In this document: positions 14,634 through 24,196 of the stretch, piece after piece
Numbering within the stretch: the stretch's first letter is position 1
Layout: each line of letters starts with the position of its first letter
From: NORP181 sp047623555
Lineage (GTDB): Bacteria; Pseudomonadota; Alphaproteobacteria; Rhodobacterales; Rhodobacteraceae
Reading direction: 5' to 3'
DNA length: 37,186 nt
Assembly: GCA_047623555.1 (NCBI GenBank)
Contig: JBLHMP010000036.1
Span: 1-37,186, forward strand
Position numbers and translations under genes: made by a program
Notes under the pieces: generated by a model
The model's input: only the letters and a program-made list of their open reading frames with translations
The model's database searches: none
Told to the model about the DNA's origin: nothing

Positions 14634-16385
14634 TCAATTCTGTCCCAACTTCTCGCGCAGGGTTTTGGTCTTTGCAACATCCACCGCAACCGGTTGCCCC
14701 ATCACCACAACGCCAAACAAATCGCGCGCCTGCTCAACGGTGTACCGCTCCAACATTACGTCCTCACAGACCAATTCGGGCGCGCGCAGCAATGGATCAC
14801 CATAGCCACCGCCCCCGGGCGTGCGTACATGCACCCGGTCCCCCGGCAGCATCGAAATGTCCTGCTCTTTGGACAGATGTTCGGGCGTATACGGCACGCC
14901 GGATCGGTTCACCGTCACCTGGTTACATATGCCATCCGCGCCACCAAGAGCGCCCTGCGGCCCAAACCGTCCGTGATCCATCACAAAACTGGCCTGTGCC
15001 TTGCCACAGCGCAATTCAACCTCGTAATCGAGGCCAAATCCACCGCGATGGGTGCCTGCGCCGCCTGATCCTTCGTGCAGCCGGTAATGGTGATACAGCA
15101 CCGGAAATGCCTGTTCCATGATCTCAACCGGCGGCGCTTTGGAAATGCCGATGGTCGAACATCCATTGGACAGCCCGTCGTGGTCCAGATTGCCGCCGTA
15201 GCCACCGCCAGAAATCTGATACATGACAAAATCCCGGCCCCGCGACGGGTCATGCCCGCCAAGCGCAAAGTTACCGCTGGTGCCGGCAGGGGCTGCCGTG
15301 ACCCGGTCGGGCAGAGGCGCGACAAGGGCGGCAAACACCGCTTCGGCGATGCGCTGGGACACTTCGGCGGCGCAACCTGATACCGGGCGCGGATAATGTG
15401 CATCCAGAAATGTGTCTTTGATCCCAACAACATGTAGCGGCTCAAAGGCTCCGGCGTTCATTGGCACTTCGGGAAAAATATGGCGCATCGCCAGATAGAC
15501 CGAACTCAGGGTGGTCGCGAGAACCGAATTCATTGGCCCCATGCAGGGGGGGCTGGACCCGGCGAAATCAAACGTCAGATCGTCGCCCTTGCGGGTGATT
15601 GCCAACCGAATGGCCAGCGGTTCATTAACCACGCCGTCACTGTCGATCCAGGCCACCGAATGATAGGTGCCTTCGGGAATATCACCAATAAACGCCCGCA
15701 TTTGCACGGCTGCGCGCCTGCGCAATTCGGCAATCGCCTCGGTCACAGTGTCATCGCCATAACGATCCAGTAGTGCATTTAAACGCAACTCACCGACCAA
15801 CAATGCTGCCGCTTGTGCCTTAACATCTCCAATCCGTTGTTCCGCGACACGGATATTTGAGGAAATGATCGCGTAAATCTCTTTGTCCAGCACGCCCTGT
15901 TTAAACAAACGCACCGGCGGCAGGCGCAATCCTTCCTGCTCCACCGAGGTGGCCGAGGCGGAAAACCCACCCGGAACCGCGCCGCCGGTATCAGGCCAAT
16001 GCCCGGTGTTGGACAGCCAACAATAAATTTCACCATCGCGATAATACGGCTTGGCAAAGCGTACATCCATCAGATGCGTGCCGCCCAAATATGGGTCATT
16101 GACGATGTAAATGTCATCCGGCTGCGGCGCTGCCGCTTTGCCATTGGCAATCATCTCAATCAGCGTCCGGGTGGAATATTGCATGGTGCCGACAAACACC
16201 GGCAAACCGCCGGCACCCTGGGCAATTAGCGACCCGTCACTGGCCGAATATATCCCGTCCGAGCGGTCATTGGCCTCGGCGATCACCGGCGAAAATGCGG
16301 CGCGCGAAAAACTCAGGTCCATCTCGTCGCAGACCTGTTGCAGCCCGGCCTGAATGACCGACAGGGTGATTGGGTCCAAACTCAT
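14634..16385 (-). CDS. hyuB: Hydantoinase B / N-methylhydantoinase subunit B
   Basis: A 583-residue HyuB-family protein, the partner of HyuA in ATP-dependent opening of hydantoin-type cyclic amides (also related to 5-oxoprolinase and acetone carboxylase halves). Typical segments are AAFSPVIAEANDRSDGIYS near residue 30, the DDIYIVNDPYLGGTHLMDV metal-binding region, and the Gly-rich GGGGYGDPLLR near the C-terminus. Its start overlaps the HyuA stop by 4 bases, so the two subunits are coupled. It ends 144 bases from the gntR start. Family identity is firm; the exact substrate (hydantoin, N-methylhydantoin, oxoproline or a related imide) is not. Confidence 0.93.
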   Translation of the reverse strand: MSLDPITLSVIQAGLQQVCDEMDLSFSRAAFSPVIAEANDRSDGIYSASDGSLIAQGAGGLPVFVGTMQYSTRTLIEMIANGKAAAPQPDDIYIVNDPYLGGTHLMDVRFAKPYYRDGEIYCWLSNTGHWPDTGGAVPGGFSASATSVEQEGLRLPPVRLFKQGVLDKEIYAIISSNIRVAEQRIGDVKAQAAALLVGELRLNALLDRYGDDTVTEAIAELRRRAAVQMRAFIGDIPEGTYHSVAWIDSDGVVNEPLAIRLAITRKGDDLTFDFAGSSPPCMGPMNSVLATTLSSVYLAMRHIFPEVPMNAGAFEPLHVVGIKDTFLDAHYPRPVSGCAAEVSQRIAEAVFAALVAPLPDRVTAAPAGTSGNFALGGHDPSRGRDFVMYQISGGGYGGNLDHDGLSNGCSTIGISKAPPVEIMEQAFPVLYHHYRLHEGSGGAGTHRGGFGLDYEVELRCGKAQASFVMDHGRFGPQGALGGADGICNQVTVNRSGVPYTPEHLSKEQDISMLPGDRVHVRTPGGGGYGDPLLRAPELVCEDVMLERYTVEQARDLFGVVVMGQPVAVDVAKTKTLREKLGQN

Positions 16386-18442
16386 GCCGCACCTCCGATC
16401 GTCACCAAAATATTGCCGTCCGCATCGCCGCTGGCCAAATCACCGGGTTCCAGCAACGAAGTGGTATCCATCTGCTGCACAATCGCCGGGCCATTCAGGG
16501 TGAAATCGCCGGGCAAGTGATCGCGCCAATAGATCGGCGTATCGTGCCAAATGTCTTCAAAAAACACCGGTCGGGTGCTGGTTTGTGCCTCTTTCAGCGT
16601 CGATTTACGCCTCTTTGGGTCGATCAATGATGACAGATCGAGCTCGGCCCGCGTGCCAATCACCGAGGTGTTGGCATTCACCACATTGGCGCGAATATCG
16701 GCCAGCTCAACCCGGAAGCGTTTGAAATAAGCGTCTTCAAACAGCGCCCGCAGAGTTTTCAGATCGACATCGGGGGATGCAAGCGGCACCCGCAACAAAT
16801 GCGTCTGGCCGATGAACTGCATATCAACACTATAAAGGTGTCGCACCGCGTGAATGTCGATGTTTTCCTGTTCAATCAACCGTTCGCCCTCGGCGGTTTG
16901 GGTGGCAAATACATCCTGCAAACGCGCCTCATCCAGACTGTCCAAAGGTGCGTTGATGGTATTGGTAAAATCATGGCGCAGATCGGCAACAACGCAACCA
17001 ATGGCATTGGTGATCCCCGGTCGGCTTGGCACAATCAGCCGCGGAATATCCAACTCGCGCGCCAAAGCACTGGCATGCAACGGCCCAGCGCCGCCAAAGG
17101 CAAACAGTGCAAAATCACGCGGATCAACCCCCAGCGAGATCGACACCATGCGGATTGCCCCGGCCATTTTGGTGTTGGCAATCTTGATGACGGCGGCGGC
17201 GGCCTGTACCGCGTCCAGCCCCAGTGGGTCACCCAATTCGTGTCTGAATATGGATTTGACATGGTCAAGCGACACGCCCCCTTTGACCGAATTCAGCCCG
17301 GCAGGATCAAGTCGGCCTAAAATCAGATTAGCGTCTGAAATTGTTGGAATTTCCCCGCCCTGACCATAACAAATCGGCCCCGGATCAGCCCCGGCGCTTT
17401 GCGGCCCAACCTCAAGCAACCCCGCCGGATTGACCCGCGCGATTGACCCGCCACCGGCGCCAACCGTGCGCACATCCACCATCGGCACATGGATCGGCAT
17501 GGCGTATTCTAGCTCAATCTCGTTTGACACCGAGGGTTCACAATTGCGGATCAATGCCACATCGGTTGACGTGCCGCCCATGTCATAGGTGATCAGATTA
17601 CCGTAGCCCGCGCGCCGCCCGGTATAGGCCGCCGCCATAACGCCGGATGCGGGGCCTGACATTACGGTTTTGGCCGCCTCAAGCGATACGCGTGCCGCAC
17701 TGACCATGCCGCCATTGCCGTTCATCACCAGAACATCGCCGGTGTAGCCGCCGGATGCCAACTCTTCGATCAAGCGCCGCAAGTACCGCTCAAGTAACGG
17801 TTGCACAGCGGCGTTGACGGCGGCTGTCACACCACGCTCAAATTCGCGGCTTTCCGATAGCAGGGCGTGGCCCAAAGTGATGTAATCATTCGGCCAGATT
17901 TGGCGCAAAACCTTGGCTGCACGCAGTTCGTGATCCGGGTTTGCATAGGCGTGCAGGAAATGGATCACCACTGTTTCACAGCCCTGATCCAGCAGCTTTT
18001 GACCCGCCGCCAGCACCGCCGCCTCGTCCAGTTCGGTGACAACCGCGCCAGTATAATCTAGACGTTCTGGTACTTCCAAGCGCAAATTCCTAGGGATCAG
18101 CGGCGTGAATTCGCCTGTCATCCCATAGGGTTGCGGACGTGTGCGACGGCCAAGCTCTAACACATCGCGAAACCCTTGCGTGGTGATCAACCCGGTCTTG
18201 GCCAGCTTGCGTTCCAGCACCGCATTGGTCGTGGTGGTGGTGCCATGCACGATCAGGTCAAGTGCCGCCAGATCACATTCTGCTGCGTTCAGCGCGTTCA
18301 GAACGCCAAAGGCCTGATTGTCCAGCGTGCTGGGCACCTTGGCCAGCCGCACCTGTCCGGTGGCCTGATCCAGTTCCACCAGATCGGTGAATGTGCCGCC
18401 CACGTCGACGCCAACAACTGCGCCTGAAGGAGAGTTCGCCAT
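16382..18442 (-). CDS. hyuA: Hydantoinase A / N-methylhydantoinase subunit A
   Basis: A 686-residue HyuA-family protein with an N-terminal actin-like phosphate loop GVDVGGTFTDLVELD, the HGTTTTTNAVLERK motif, GPASGVMAA, the TYDMGGTSTDVALI segment, and the AFGGAGPLHA motif. It binds ATP and phosphorylates or activates the ring carbonyl for hydrolysis together with HyuB. The ATG at 18442 was chosen because GGAG lies a few bases upstream; a TTG at 18463 would add seven residues. It is divergent from the membrane-protein gene, with a candidate MarR-type operator between them. The length is normal. Confidence 0.94.
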   Translation of the reverse strand: MANSPSGAVVGVDVGGTFTDLVELDQATGQVRLAKVPSTLDNQAFGVLNALNAAECDLAALDLIVHGTTTTTNAVLERKLAKTGLITTQGFRDVLELGRRTRPQPYGMTGEFTPLIPRNLRLEVPERLDYTGAVVTELDEAAVLAAGQKLLDQGCETVVIHFLHAYANPDHELRAAKVLRQIWPNDYITLGHALLSESREFERGVTAAVNAAVQPLLERYLRRLIEELASGGYTGDVLVMNGNGGMVSAARVSLEAAKTVMSGPASGVMAAAYTGRRAGYGNLITYDMGGTSTDVALIRNCEPSVSNEIELEYAMPIHVPMVDVRTVGAGGGSIARVNPAGLLEVGPQSAGADPGPICYGQGGEIPTISDANLILGRLDPAGLNSVKGGVSLDHVKSIFRHELGDPLGLDAVQAAAAVIKIANTKMAGAIRMVSISLGVDPRDFALFAFGGAGPLHASALARELDIPRLIVPSRPGITNAIGCVVADLRHDFTNTINAPLDSLDEARLQDVFATQTAEGERLIEQENIDIHAVRHLYSVDMQFIGQTHLLRVPLASPDVDLKTLRALFEDAYFKRFRVELADIRANVVNANTSVIGTRAELDLSSLIDPKRRKSTLKEAQTSTRPVFFEDIWHDTPIYWRDHLPGDFTLNGPAIVQQMDTTSLLEPGDLASGDADGNILVTIGGAA

Positions 18443-18471
18443 GCATGCTCCGAATTGGTCCAAGGAAATTC

Positions 18472-18485
18472 ATTCGTATACAAAT
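18472..18485. promoter_or_regulatory. Candidate MarR-type operator ATTCGTATACAAAT
   Basis: A near-perfect palindrome centred on GTATAC between hyuA and the divergent membrane-protein gene. Read on the minus strand it is ATTTGTATACGAAT, which shares ATTTGTATAC and the following AA with the site in front of the Mo-hydroxylase operon and MarR gene (25407-25422). It sits about 30 bases upstream of the hyuA start codon. Confidence 0.6.
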
Positions 18486-18619
18486 GGTTCTGCAACTGGC
18501 CGCAAATGTCAACGTGCGTCCGGGCAAGCGCGTAAACAATTGTCGTTTCTATGGTTTTTCACACCCCTTTGAATGATCTCGCGATTAAGTGCTCGCATCA
18601 CACACCCGGGCGGGTCAGT

Positions 18620-20026
18620 ATGACATTTATGACTGCTAATCAGACCCTTCGTGTTGTGACCCTATTGTTTTTACTACTGATTCCGGTCGGCCCGGTATTG
18701 GCCCATGCCTCACAGCAGGGCTTTGTTCTGTTGCTGCCAACGGACGTCTACACCGTGGCTGGGGCGGCGAGCGTTGCTTTGACGGTGGTTTTACTGACGG
18801 TGCTGCCAGACCGGTTTGTGCCCCTGATGTTTCGCCCGATTGCGTTGATCCGCAGGCGACGGACAGGGCTGCGGGTGTTATCCAGTTGCCTGTCCTCAGT
18901 GCTGCTTGGGGCGCTGATATGGCTCGGGTTTAATGGCTCGCGCGATCCATTGGCCAACCCCTTGCCGGTGTTTTTCTGGACGATTTGGTGGATCGGTTTC
19001 ATAACGCTTCAGGGTCTGTTGGGCGATGTTTGGCGCTGGCTAAACCCATGGACCGGGGTGGTTGCCATTCTGCGCAAAAGGCTGAATTTACTCCCGTTTT
19101 TACGCTTTCCAACCTTTCTGGGCCATAGCGTCGCCATCCTGACATTCATGGCATTTGCCGCATTTTTGCTGGCCGATCCAGCGCCAGCAGACCCCGAGCG
19201 ATTGGCGCGCGTTATTGGCGGCTATTGGCTGTTTACCTTGATTGCGCTGCTGGCTTTTGGCCCTCGCTGGCTGCACCGCGCCGAAGGCTTAACAGTGATT
19301 TTACGCATATATGCCCGCATGGGGCTGTTCGGGCGCAAGGGCAATCGCATCGCCATCGGTGTGCCCGGTTGGCAGGCGTTTACGCAGCGCACACCGGCCA
19401 TTGGCCTCGCGGTTCTGACGCTGTTGATGCTAGGCAGCGGCAGCTTTGATGGTCTGAACGAAACGTTCTGGTGGTTGGGCCTGTTGGGCATCAACCCGCT
19501 GGAATTTCCCGGTCGCTCTGCCGTGATTAACCAGAACCTGATCGGGATGCTGCTGACCAATCTGTGGCTGATTTCGGCCTATGCTTTGGCGATCTGGCTG
19601 GGTTTGGCGCTGATCCGTTCGACCATGCCGCTGGCCCGGGCGTTTTGCCTATTTGCACCGTCGATCCTGCCTATCGCGCTGGGGTATCACATCGCGCATT
19701 TTCTGCCGTCCTTTCTGGTCGATAGCCAATATGCGCTGGCTGTGGCAACGGACCCGATGGATACGGGGGGTGATATTCTGGGGTTAGGGACGTTCTATGT
19801 CACCACCGGATTTTTCAACACGCAGGACAGCGTTCGGCTGATCTGGCTGACGCAGGCGGCGGCTGTGGTGGGCGGGCATATCCTGGCGGTGATGCTGGCC
19901 CATGCCATTGCTTTGCGCCATTTTGGATCAACCCGTCACGCGGTTCTTAGTCAGGTACCACTGGCGCTGTTCATGGTGCTCTATACGTTGTTTGGCCTGT
20001 GGCTGCTGGCTTCGCCACGTGGATGA
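18620..20026 (+). CDS. Polytopic membrane protein of unknown function
   Basis: A 468-residue protein with an N-terminal signal or first helix (after MTFMTANQ) ending near VLAHA, followed by the conserved-looking segment SQQGFVLLLPTDVYTVAG and about ten further hydrophobic helices to the C-terminus. I do not recognise a transporter signature. Similar proteins are sometimes labelled fenitrothion hydrolase, but that name is recalled only loosely and should not be taken as function. The Met at 18620 was chosen as the first that leads straight into the signal; 18629 is possible. It lies between hyuAB and the ABC importer, so a role in uptake, export or membrane processing of the same substrate is possible. 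Confidence 0.7.
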   Translation: MTFMTANQTLRVVTLLFLLLIPVGPVLAHASQQGFVLLLPTDVYTVAGAASVALTVVLLTVLPDRFVPLMFRPIALIRRRRTGLRVLSSCLSSVLLGALIWLGFNGSRDPLANPLPVFFWTIWWIGFITLQGLLGDVWRWLNPWTGVVAILRKRLNLLPFLRFPTFLGHSVAILTFMAFAAFLLADPAPADPERLARVIGGYWLFTLIALLAFGPRWLHRAEGLTVILRIYARMGLFGRKGNRIAIGVPGWQAFTQRTPAIGLAVLTLLMLGSGSFDGLNETFWWLGLLGINPLEFPGRSAVINQNLIGMLLTNLWLISAYALAIWLGLALIRSTMPLARAFCLFAPSILPIALGYHIAHFLPSFLVDSQYALAVATDPMDTGGDILGLGTFYVTTGFFNTQDSVRLIWLTQAAAVVGGHILAVMLAHAIALRHFGSTRHAVLSQVPLALFMVLYTLFGLWLLASPRG

Positions 20027-20082
20027 TCCTGTGGCTGGATTTGGGCCGTTCTTGGGGGTGACCATACGTAAATAACTGGACA

Positions 20083-20110
20083 AAACGAAATATCGTTTGC
20101 ACACTAACAA
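20083..20110. promoter_or_regulatory. Candidate operator pair before the binding-protein gene
   Basis: Two overlapping signals. AAACGA-AATA-TCGTTT (20083-20098) is a perfect 6+6 palindrome. TTTGCACACTAACAA (20096-20110) matches TTTGTATACTAACAA before the Mo-hydroxylase operon at 13 of 15 bases, both differences being C/T. They lie 53-80 bases upstream of the ATG at 20163, a normal promoter position. Confidence 0.6.
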
Positions 20111-20162
20111 ACATTGGGACCGAGAACGGCCCGGATCTATGAGTTCACTAGGGGGAATTTCA

Positions 20163-21467
20163 ATGACCAAAGACACCAAACAACCCGTCGGCACAACCCG
20201 TCGTAACGCGTTGAAAACGCTTGGACTTGGTGCGGGCGTCGCTGCTGCTGCCACCAGCTTACCGATGTGGGCACGATACGCTCAGGCGCAAAGTTCGGAA
20301 CCGATCCGCATTGGGTTTCAGGTGCATCGCACCGGCATCGGGGCCGCCTATGGCCGCTGGTATGACCGCACGACGCAGGCGGTTGTCAAACAGATTAACG
20401 CATCCGGCGGCATCAATGGTCGCCCGGTTGAACTGGTCACCGAAGACGACGGCACCGACCCCAAGCGCGGCGCCGAAGTGATTGAGAAATTTGCCACGCA
20501 ATCCAAATGTGACATCGCCTTTGGCACCCTGTTTTCGCATGTGGTGATCGGGTCGGCCCCGCGTGCCGCCGAGTTAAAATTGCCATATTTCGTGGTCTCC
20601 GAAGGCCATCATGTCGCCAGCGGCATGCTCAACCGCTACACACTGCAGCCGGGTATTACCGATGTGAAAAGCCAGGTGCAGGCGATGGCACCGTTTGTGG
20701 CGCAGAATCTGGGCAAAAAGGTCACCATGATCTTTCCTGATTTCGCCTTTGGCCACGATCATCGTGATTTTTTCACCGCCGCAATTGAGGCGCAGGGCGG
20801 CGAAGTTCTGGCCCATATTGCCATTCCACCGTCTGAGACCAGCTTTACCAAATATTTCCCGAAAATCCCGCGCGATACCGAAGTTATCTACCACGTGATG
20901 GTCGGCCCTGCGGTTCTGACCTTTGTTAAGGAGCTGGGCGAATTCTTTGGTCCATCGCGCCCCGAGATGTTCGGCTTTATCGACAGTCTTGAGGCCGTTG
21001 ATCTGGCTAGCCCGGGGCTGGAGTTTCTCGAAGGTACCTATTTTTGGGAGGGCAATCCGCGGTATGCGCAGGCCAACCAGACCTCGTTTGACAAAGATTA
21101 CCGGGCGGCGGTTGGGGTTGATGACAATGGCGCGTCGATTAGTGACCCCAAGGATATTTCGACCTATTCCCATATGTTTGGCTGTTGGGAGACGCTTCAC
21201 GTGGTTAAGGCCGGAATGGAAGCCGCGAACTATCAGACCCGCGCTGATGCGCCCAAACTGATCGAGGCCGTTGAGGCGATGACCAATATGCCCGCATCCG
21301 ATGCGCATCCGCAGGGGGCCAAATGGTTCAACGGTAAAACCCATCAGGTGTTTGGCCATCAGTATATCAGCCGTGTGACGGATCAAAAACTGGTCTTGGC
21401 GCATACCACGTCGATCGAGGACACGCTTTATCCGGACGAAGTGGACTACACAAAACAGTCGTTCTAG
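20163..21467 (+). CDS. Branched-chain amino acid-type ABC substrate-binding protein
   Basis: A 434-residue periplasmic binding protein of the Leu/amide-binding (peripla_BP_6) family. The N-terminus has a twin-arginine-like signal (TTRRNALKTLGLGAG...AQA), followed by PIRIGFQVHRTGIGAAYGRW and NASGGINGRPVELVTEDDGT, the usual ligand-lobe strands of this class. GGGGG upstream supports the start at 20163 rather than 20097. Family members bind amino acids, amides, urea or aromatic acids. The next-door hydantoinase and Mo hydroxylase suggest an N-heterocycle or its ring-opened amide here. A strong terminator follows, so the permease genes downstream may depend on read-through or a second promoter. 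Confidence 0.92.
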   Translation: MTKDTKQPVGTTRRNALKTLGLGAGVAAAATSLPMWARYAQAQSSEPIRIGFQVHRTGIGAAYGRWYDRTTQAVVKQINASGGINGRPVELVTEDDGTDPKRGAEVIEKFATQSKCDIAFGTLFSHVVIGSAPRAAELKLPYFVVSEGHHVASGMLNRYTLQPGITDVKSQVQAMAPFVAQNLGKKVTMIFPDFAFGHDHRDFFTAAIEAQGGEVLAHIAIPPSETSFTKYFPKIPRDTEVIYHVMVGPAVLTFVKELGEFFGPSRPEMFGFIDSLEAVDLASPGLEFLEGTYFWEGNPRYAQANQTSFDKDYRAAVGVDDNGASISDPKDISTYSHMFGCWETLHVVKAGMEAANYQTRADAPKLIEAVEAMTNMPASDAHPQGAKWFNGKTHQVFGHQYISRVTDQKLVLAHTTSIEDTLYPDEVDYTKQSF

Positions 21468-21473
21468 ACGGCC

Positions 21474-21507
21474 AAAGATGCCCCGATGGTTTTCGGGGCA
21501 TCTTTTT
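21474..21507 (+). terminator. Terminator or attenuator after the binding-protein gene
   Basis: Stem AAGATGCCCCGA / TCGGGGCATCTT with loop TGGTTT, followed by TTT. It starts 7 bases after the stop codon and lies before the permease genes. Partial read-through would explain high binding-protein and lower permease levels, a common arrangement. Confidence 0.9.
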
Positions 21508-21625
21508 GATCAGCTTCCCGTTTTCTTGTAAAAAAAACCAACCGGAAAATTTGAAGTTTCCCGGCGACCCTACGCCATCAGCTGCCCGGTTCGGGCCCAT
21601 CGTTTAACACAATCGCAGGAACATC

Positions 21626-22555
21626 ATGGAATTCGGACCTTATCTTATTTTGGCCACGCTTGAGGGGGCCGTCACCGCCGCCGTGTTGGCCCTGACGGCC
21701 GTCGGCCTGTCGCTGGTTTTTGGCGTCATGCGGGTGGTGAATGTCGCGCATGGTGAGTTTTTCATGCTGGGGGCAGTTTTGGCATGGTGGGTGACATCGG
21801 CCATTGGCGGTCACGCGGCGATTGGATTTGCGATTGCTCTGGTGGTGGTGCCGGTCATGGTCGGGCTGCTTGCGGCCTTTGCTGATATGACGGTGCTGAA
21901 ACGGCTGAACTATGATCCAGAGCGCACCATCGTTGCGACCATCGGCATTTTGTATATCCTTCAACAGCTTACCCTGATGACCTATGGGCCGGATGCGCGC
22001 CCGGTTGAGCCGCCGTTCAATACGCGATTGGCGATCCCGTGGTTTGAAATTGTTGAGGGTAAGTTGCAGATGTATTGGCCGTGGGGTCTCAGCACGACCA
22101 GCTATAAACTGGGTGTTATCGTTGCTGCTGTGGTGGTTCTTCTTGGTGTTTGGGCCTTGATGGTCCGCACCAAAATCGGCCTGCTGATGCGCGCCACGCA
22201 GCAAGATCGCGAAATGGCGCTGGCCTTTGGCATCCCGGTGGAGCGCATTTACGCCATCGTCTTTGGCATGGGCGCGGGGCTGGCGGCGATGGCGGCGGTG
22301 TTGATCGTGCCGATCCAACAGGCACATTATCTGATGGGAGGCGATCCGTTATTACTGTCGTTCATTGTTGTCATCATCGGCGGATTAGGGAGCCTGCCGG
22401 GAACTGTTCTTGCCGCCATTCTGATCGGTCTGAGTGACGGCATCATTTCGGTGTTTTTCTCACCGACACTGGCCAAAATACTGGCGACATCGCTGGTGGC
22501 TATGGTGTTGGTGTTCCGCCCGCAAGGGCTGTTTGGGGTGCGGGCGCATGACTAA
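21626..22555 (+). CDS. Branched-chain amino acid-type ABC permease, LivH-like
   Basis: A 309-residue permease of the LivH family with about eight hydrophobic helices. The N-terminal GVMRVVNVAHGEFFMLGA is the family hallmark, and the late loop IVVIIGGLGSLPGTVLAAIL is the ATPase-contact region. AGGA lies before the ATG. Its end overlaps the LivM-like start by 8 bases. It belongs to the importer encoded by 20163-24891 and should act in the inner membrane. Confidence 0.95.
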   Translation: MEFGPYLILATLEGAVTAAVLALTAVGLSLVFGVMRVVNVAHGEFFMLGAVLAWWVTSAIGGHAAIGFAIALVVVPVMVGLLAAFADMTVLKRLNYDPERTIVATIGILYILQQLTLMTYGPDARPVEPPFNTRLAIPWFEIVEGKLQMYWPWGLSTTSYKLGVIVAAVVVLLGVWALMVRTKIGLLMRATQQDREMALAFGIPVERIYAIVFGMGAGLAAMAAVLIVPIQQAHYLMGGDPLLLSFIVVIIGGLGSLPGTVLAAILIGLSDGIISVFFSPTLAKILATSLVAMVLVFRPQGLFGVRAHD

Positions 22556-23492
22556 CACCACCAAGATGCTGGCACTGCATATCGCAGTTCTGGCGCTGCT
22601 GTTTGCGTTGCAATTTGTGCTGCCTGCCTATCATCACGGCAATCTGGCGCGGGTCATGGTGTTGGCGTCCTACGCCATCGGGTTCAACGTTTTGTTCGGC
22701 TATACCGGACTGCTAAGTCTTGGCCACGCCATGTTTTTTGCCGCTGGCATGTACGGCATGGGCATGGCGATCCGGCTGTATGAAGCATCGCCGGCCACTG
22801 CGTTACTCGCCGGGATCCTTACCGGAGTGGTCGTTTCGCTGGTCATCGGAGCCTTGGCCCTGCGCGCCGTTGGCATCGCCTTTATGATCGTGACTTTGAT
22901 GTTCGCGCAGGTCGGGTATCTGACCATTCTGTATTTCGGCGAATTCACCCGCGGCGACGAAGGCTTTGTTATCCAACAGGCCGAGCGCATCCTCTGGGGC
23001 ATTGATCTAAGTGACGCTAGCAACCGCTATTTCGCCGCATTAACCCTGTTTAGCGTTTGCCTGCTGGTGACATTGCGCATGGTGCAACACCCGTTTGGCA
23101 AAACCCTGATCGCCATCCGAGAAAACGAGGCCCGCACCCGCATGTTGGGCTATGACGTGTTTGGTCATAAACTGGCCGCAGTGGTGATTTCGGGCACAAT
23201 TTCCGCCGCTGCCGGGGCGTTTTACGGGCTGCTGTTCGGCTATGTCGGCGCGACGTTTGCCACCGTTCAATATTCGATCTTTCCGCTGCTTTGGGTGTTG
23301 CTTGGTGGCACCGGCACCATTCTTGGCCCGCTGGTCGGCACGCTGTTCATGTTCTACCTGATTGATTTGTCGAGCTCGATCACCTCGGCCTATATGCTGG
23401 TCGCTGGTGTGGTTCTGGTGTTGTTAACCCTGTTCGCCCCCCAAGGCATCGTTGGTGAACTGCGAAAACGGTTATGGAAAGGGTTACCATGA
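22548..23492 (+). CDS. Branched-chain amino acid-type ABC permease, LivM-like
   Basis: A 314-residue LivM-family permease. YAIGFNVLFGYTGLLSLGHA near the N-terminus and VLLGGTGTILGPLVGTLF near the C-terminus are diagnostic, with the IRENEARTRMLGYD cytoplasmic loop between them. The start at 22548 overlaps the LivH-like gene; the open frame extends further upstream, but that stretch is Trp/Arg-rich shadow sequence. Its stop overlaps the next gene as ATGA. Confidence 0.95.
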   Translation: MTNTTKMLALHIAVLALLFALQFVLPAYHHGNLARVMVLASYAIGFNVLFGYTGLLSLGHAMFFAAGMYGMGMAIRLYEASPATALLAGILTGVVVSLVIGALALRAVGIAFMIVTLMFAQVGYLTILYFGEFTRGDEGFVIQQAERILWGIDLSDASNRYFAALTLFSVCLLVTLRMVQHPFGKTLIAIRENEARTRMLGYDVFGHKLAAVVISGTISAAAGAFYGLLFGYVGATFATVQYSIFPLLWVLLGGTGTILGPLVGTLFMFYLIDLSSSITSAYMLVAGVVLVLLTLFAPQGIVGELRKRLWKGLP

Positions 23493-24196
23493 GCCTGTTA
23501 TCCACCCGTGGCCTCTCCAAAAGTTTTGCCGGTTTGCAGGCCGTCCAGAACGTTGATTTTGACCTGCCAGAGGGTCAGATTCGTGCGCTGATTGGTCCTA
23601 ATGGCGCCGGTAAAACCACGCTGGTTGGCATGCTGTGCGGCCGTATTCAGCCAACCAGCGGCAGCGTGTCGTTTGCCGGGTGTGACATCTCGCATCTGCC
23701 TGCGCACAAGCGGATTAATCTGGGTATGGCCTATACGTTTCAGATCACTTCGGTTTTTGCCAACCTGAGTGTTAACGAAAACGTCGCCCTTGCGGCGCGG
23801 CGTCGGCTGAAGGGGCCCGAGGTTGCGCAACATGTTTTGGCGGCCTTGGAAAAGGTCGACCTGCAGGACCGGCTTGAGCAATGCGCCGGCGATCTGAGTT
23901 ATGGCCATCAACGGCTGCTCGAAATCGCCATGGGGCTGGTCCAGGATCCGCGATTGTTGATTTTGGATGAACCAACACAGGGCCTCGCCGACAGTGAAAT
24001 TGATGCGTTCAAGGCGCTGATCCGCGGGCTTGCGGCCAAAACCACCATCCTGTTGATCGAACATAATATGAGCGTGGTAATGGAAACCGCCGATATGGTG
24101 TCAGTGCTGAATTTCGGCCAAATTCTCGCCGAAGGCACGCCGGACGAAATACATGCAAATGCGGATGTGCAGGCCGCCTATCTGGGGACTGGCTGA
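23489..24196 (+). CDS. Branched-chain amino acid-type ABC ATPase, LivG-like
   Basis: A 235-residue ATPase. Walker A is GPNGAGKTTL, the signature is LSYGHQRLLEIAMGL (the Tyr variant common in LivG) and Walker B is LLILDEPTQGL, followed by LLIEHNM. The start at 23489 overlaps the LivM-like stop by ATGA; the frame open to 23474 adds only five residues. The last base of its stop codon is the first base of the LivF-like start. Confidence 0.95.
   Translation: MSLLSTRGLSKSFAGLQAVQNVDFDLPEGQIRALIGPNGAGKTTLVGMLCGRIQPTSGSVSFAGCDISHLPAHKRINLGMAYTFQITSVFANLSVNENVALAARRRLKGPEVAQHVLAALEKVDLQDRLEQCAGDLSYGHQRLLEIAMGLVQDPRLLILDEPTQGLADSEIDAFKALIRGLAAKTTILLIEHNMSVVMETADMVSVLNFGQILAEGTPDEIHANADVQAAYLGTG

Noticed and set aside
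18443..18463. A TTG start for hyuA seven codons upstream
   Set aside because: The ATG at 18442 has GGAG at suitable spacing and leads directly into the conserved N-terminal motif.
21578..22327. A 249-codon antisense frame rich in His, Gln and Arg over the LivH-like gene
   Set aside because: It is a shadow of the permease: charged low-complexity composition, no motif, and full overlap with a clear LivH family gene.
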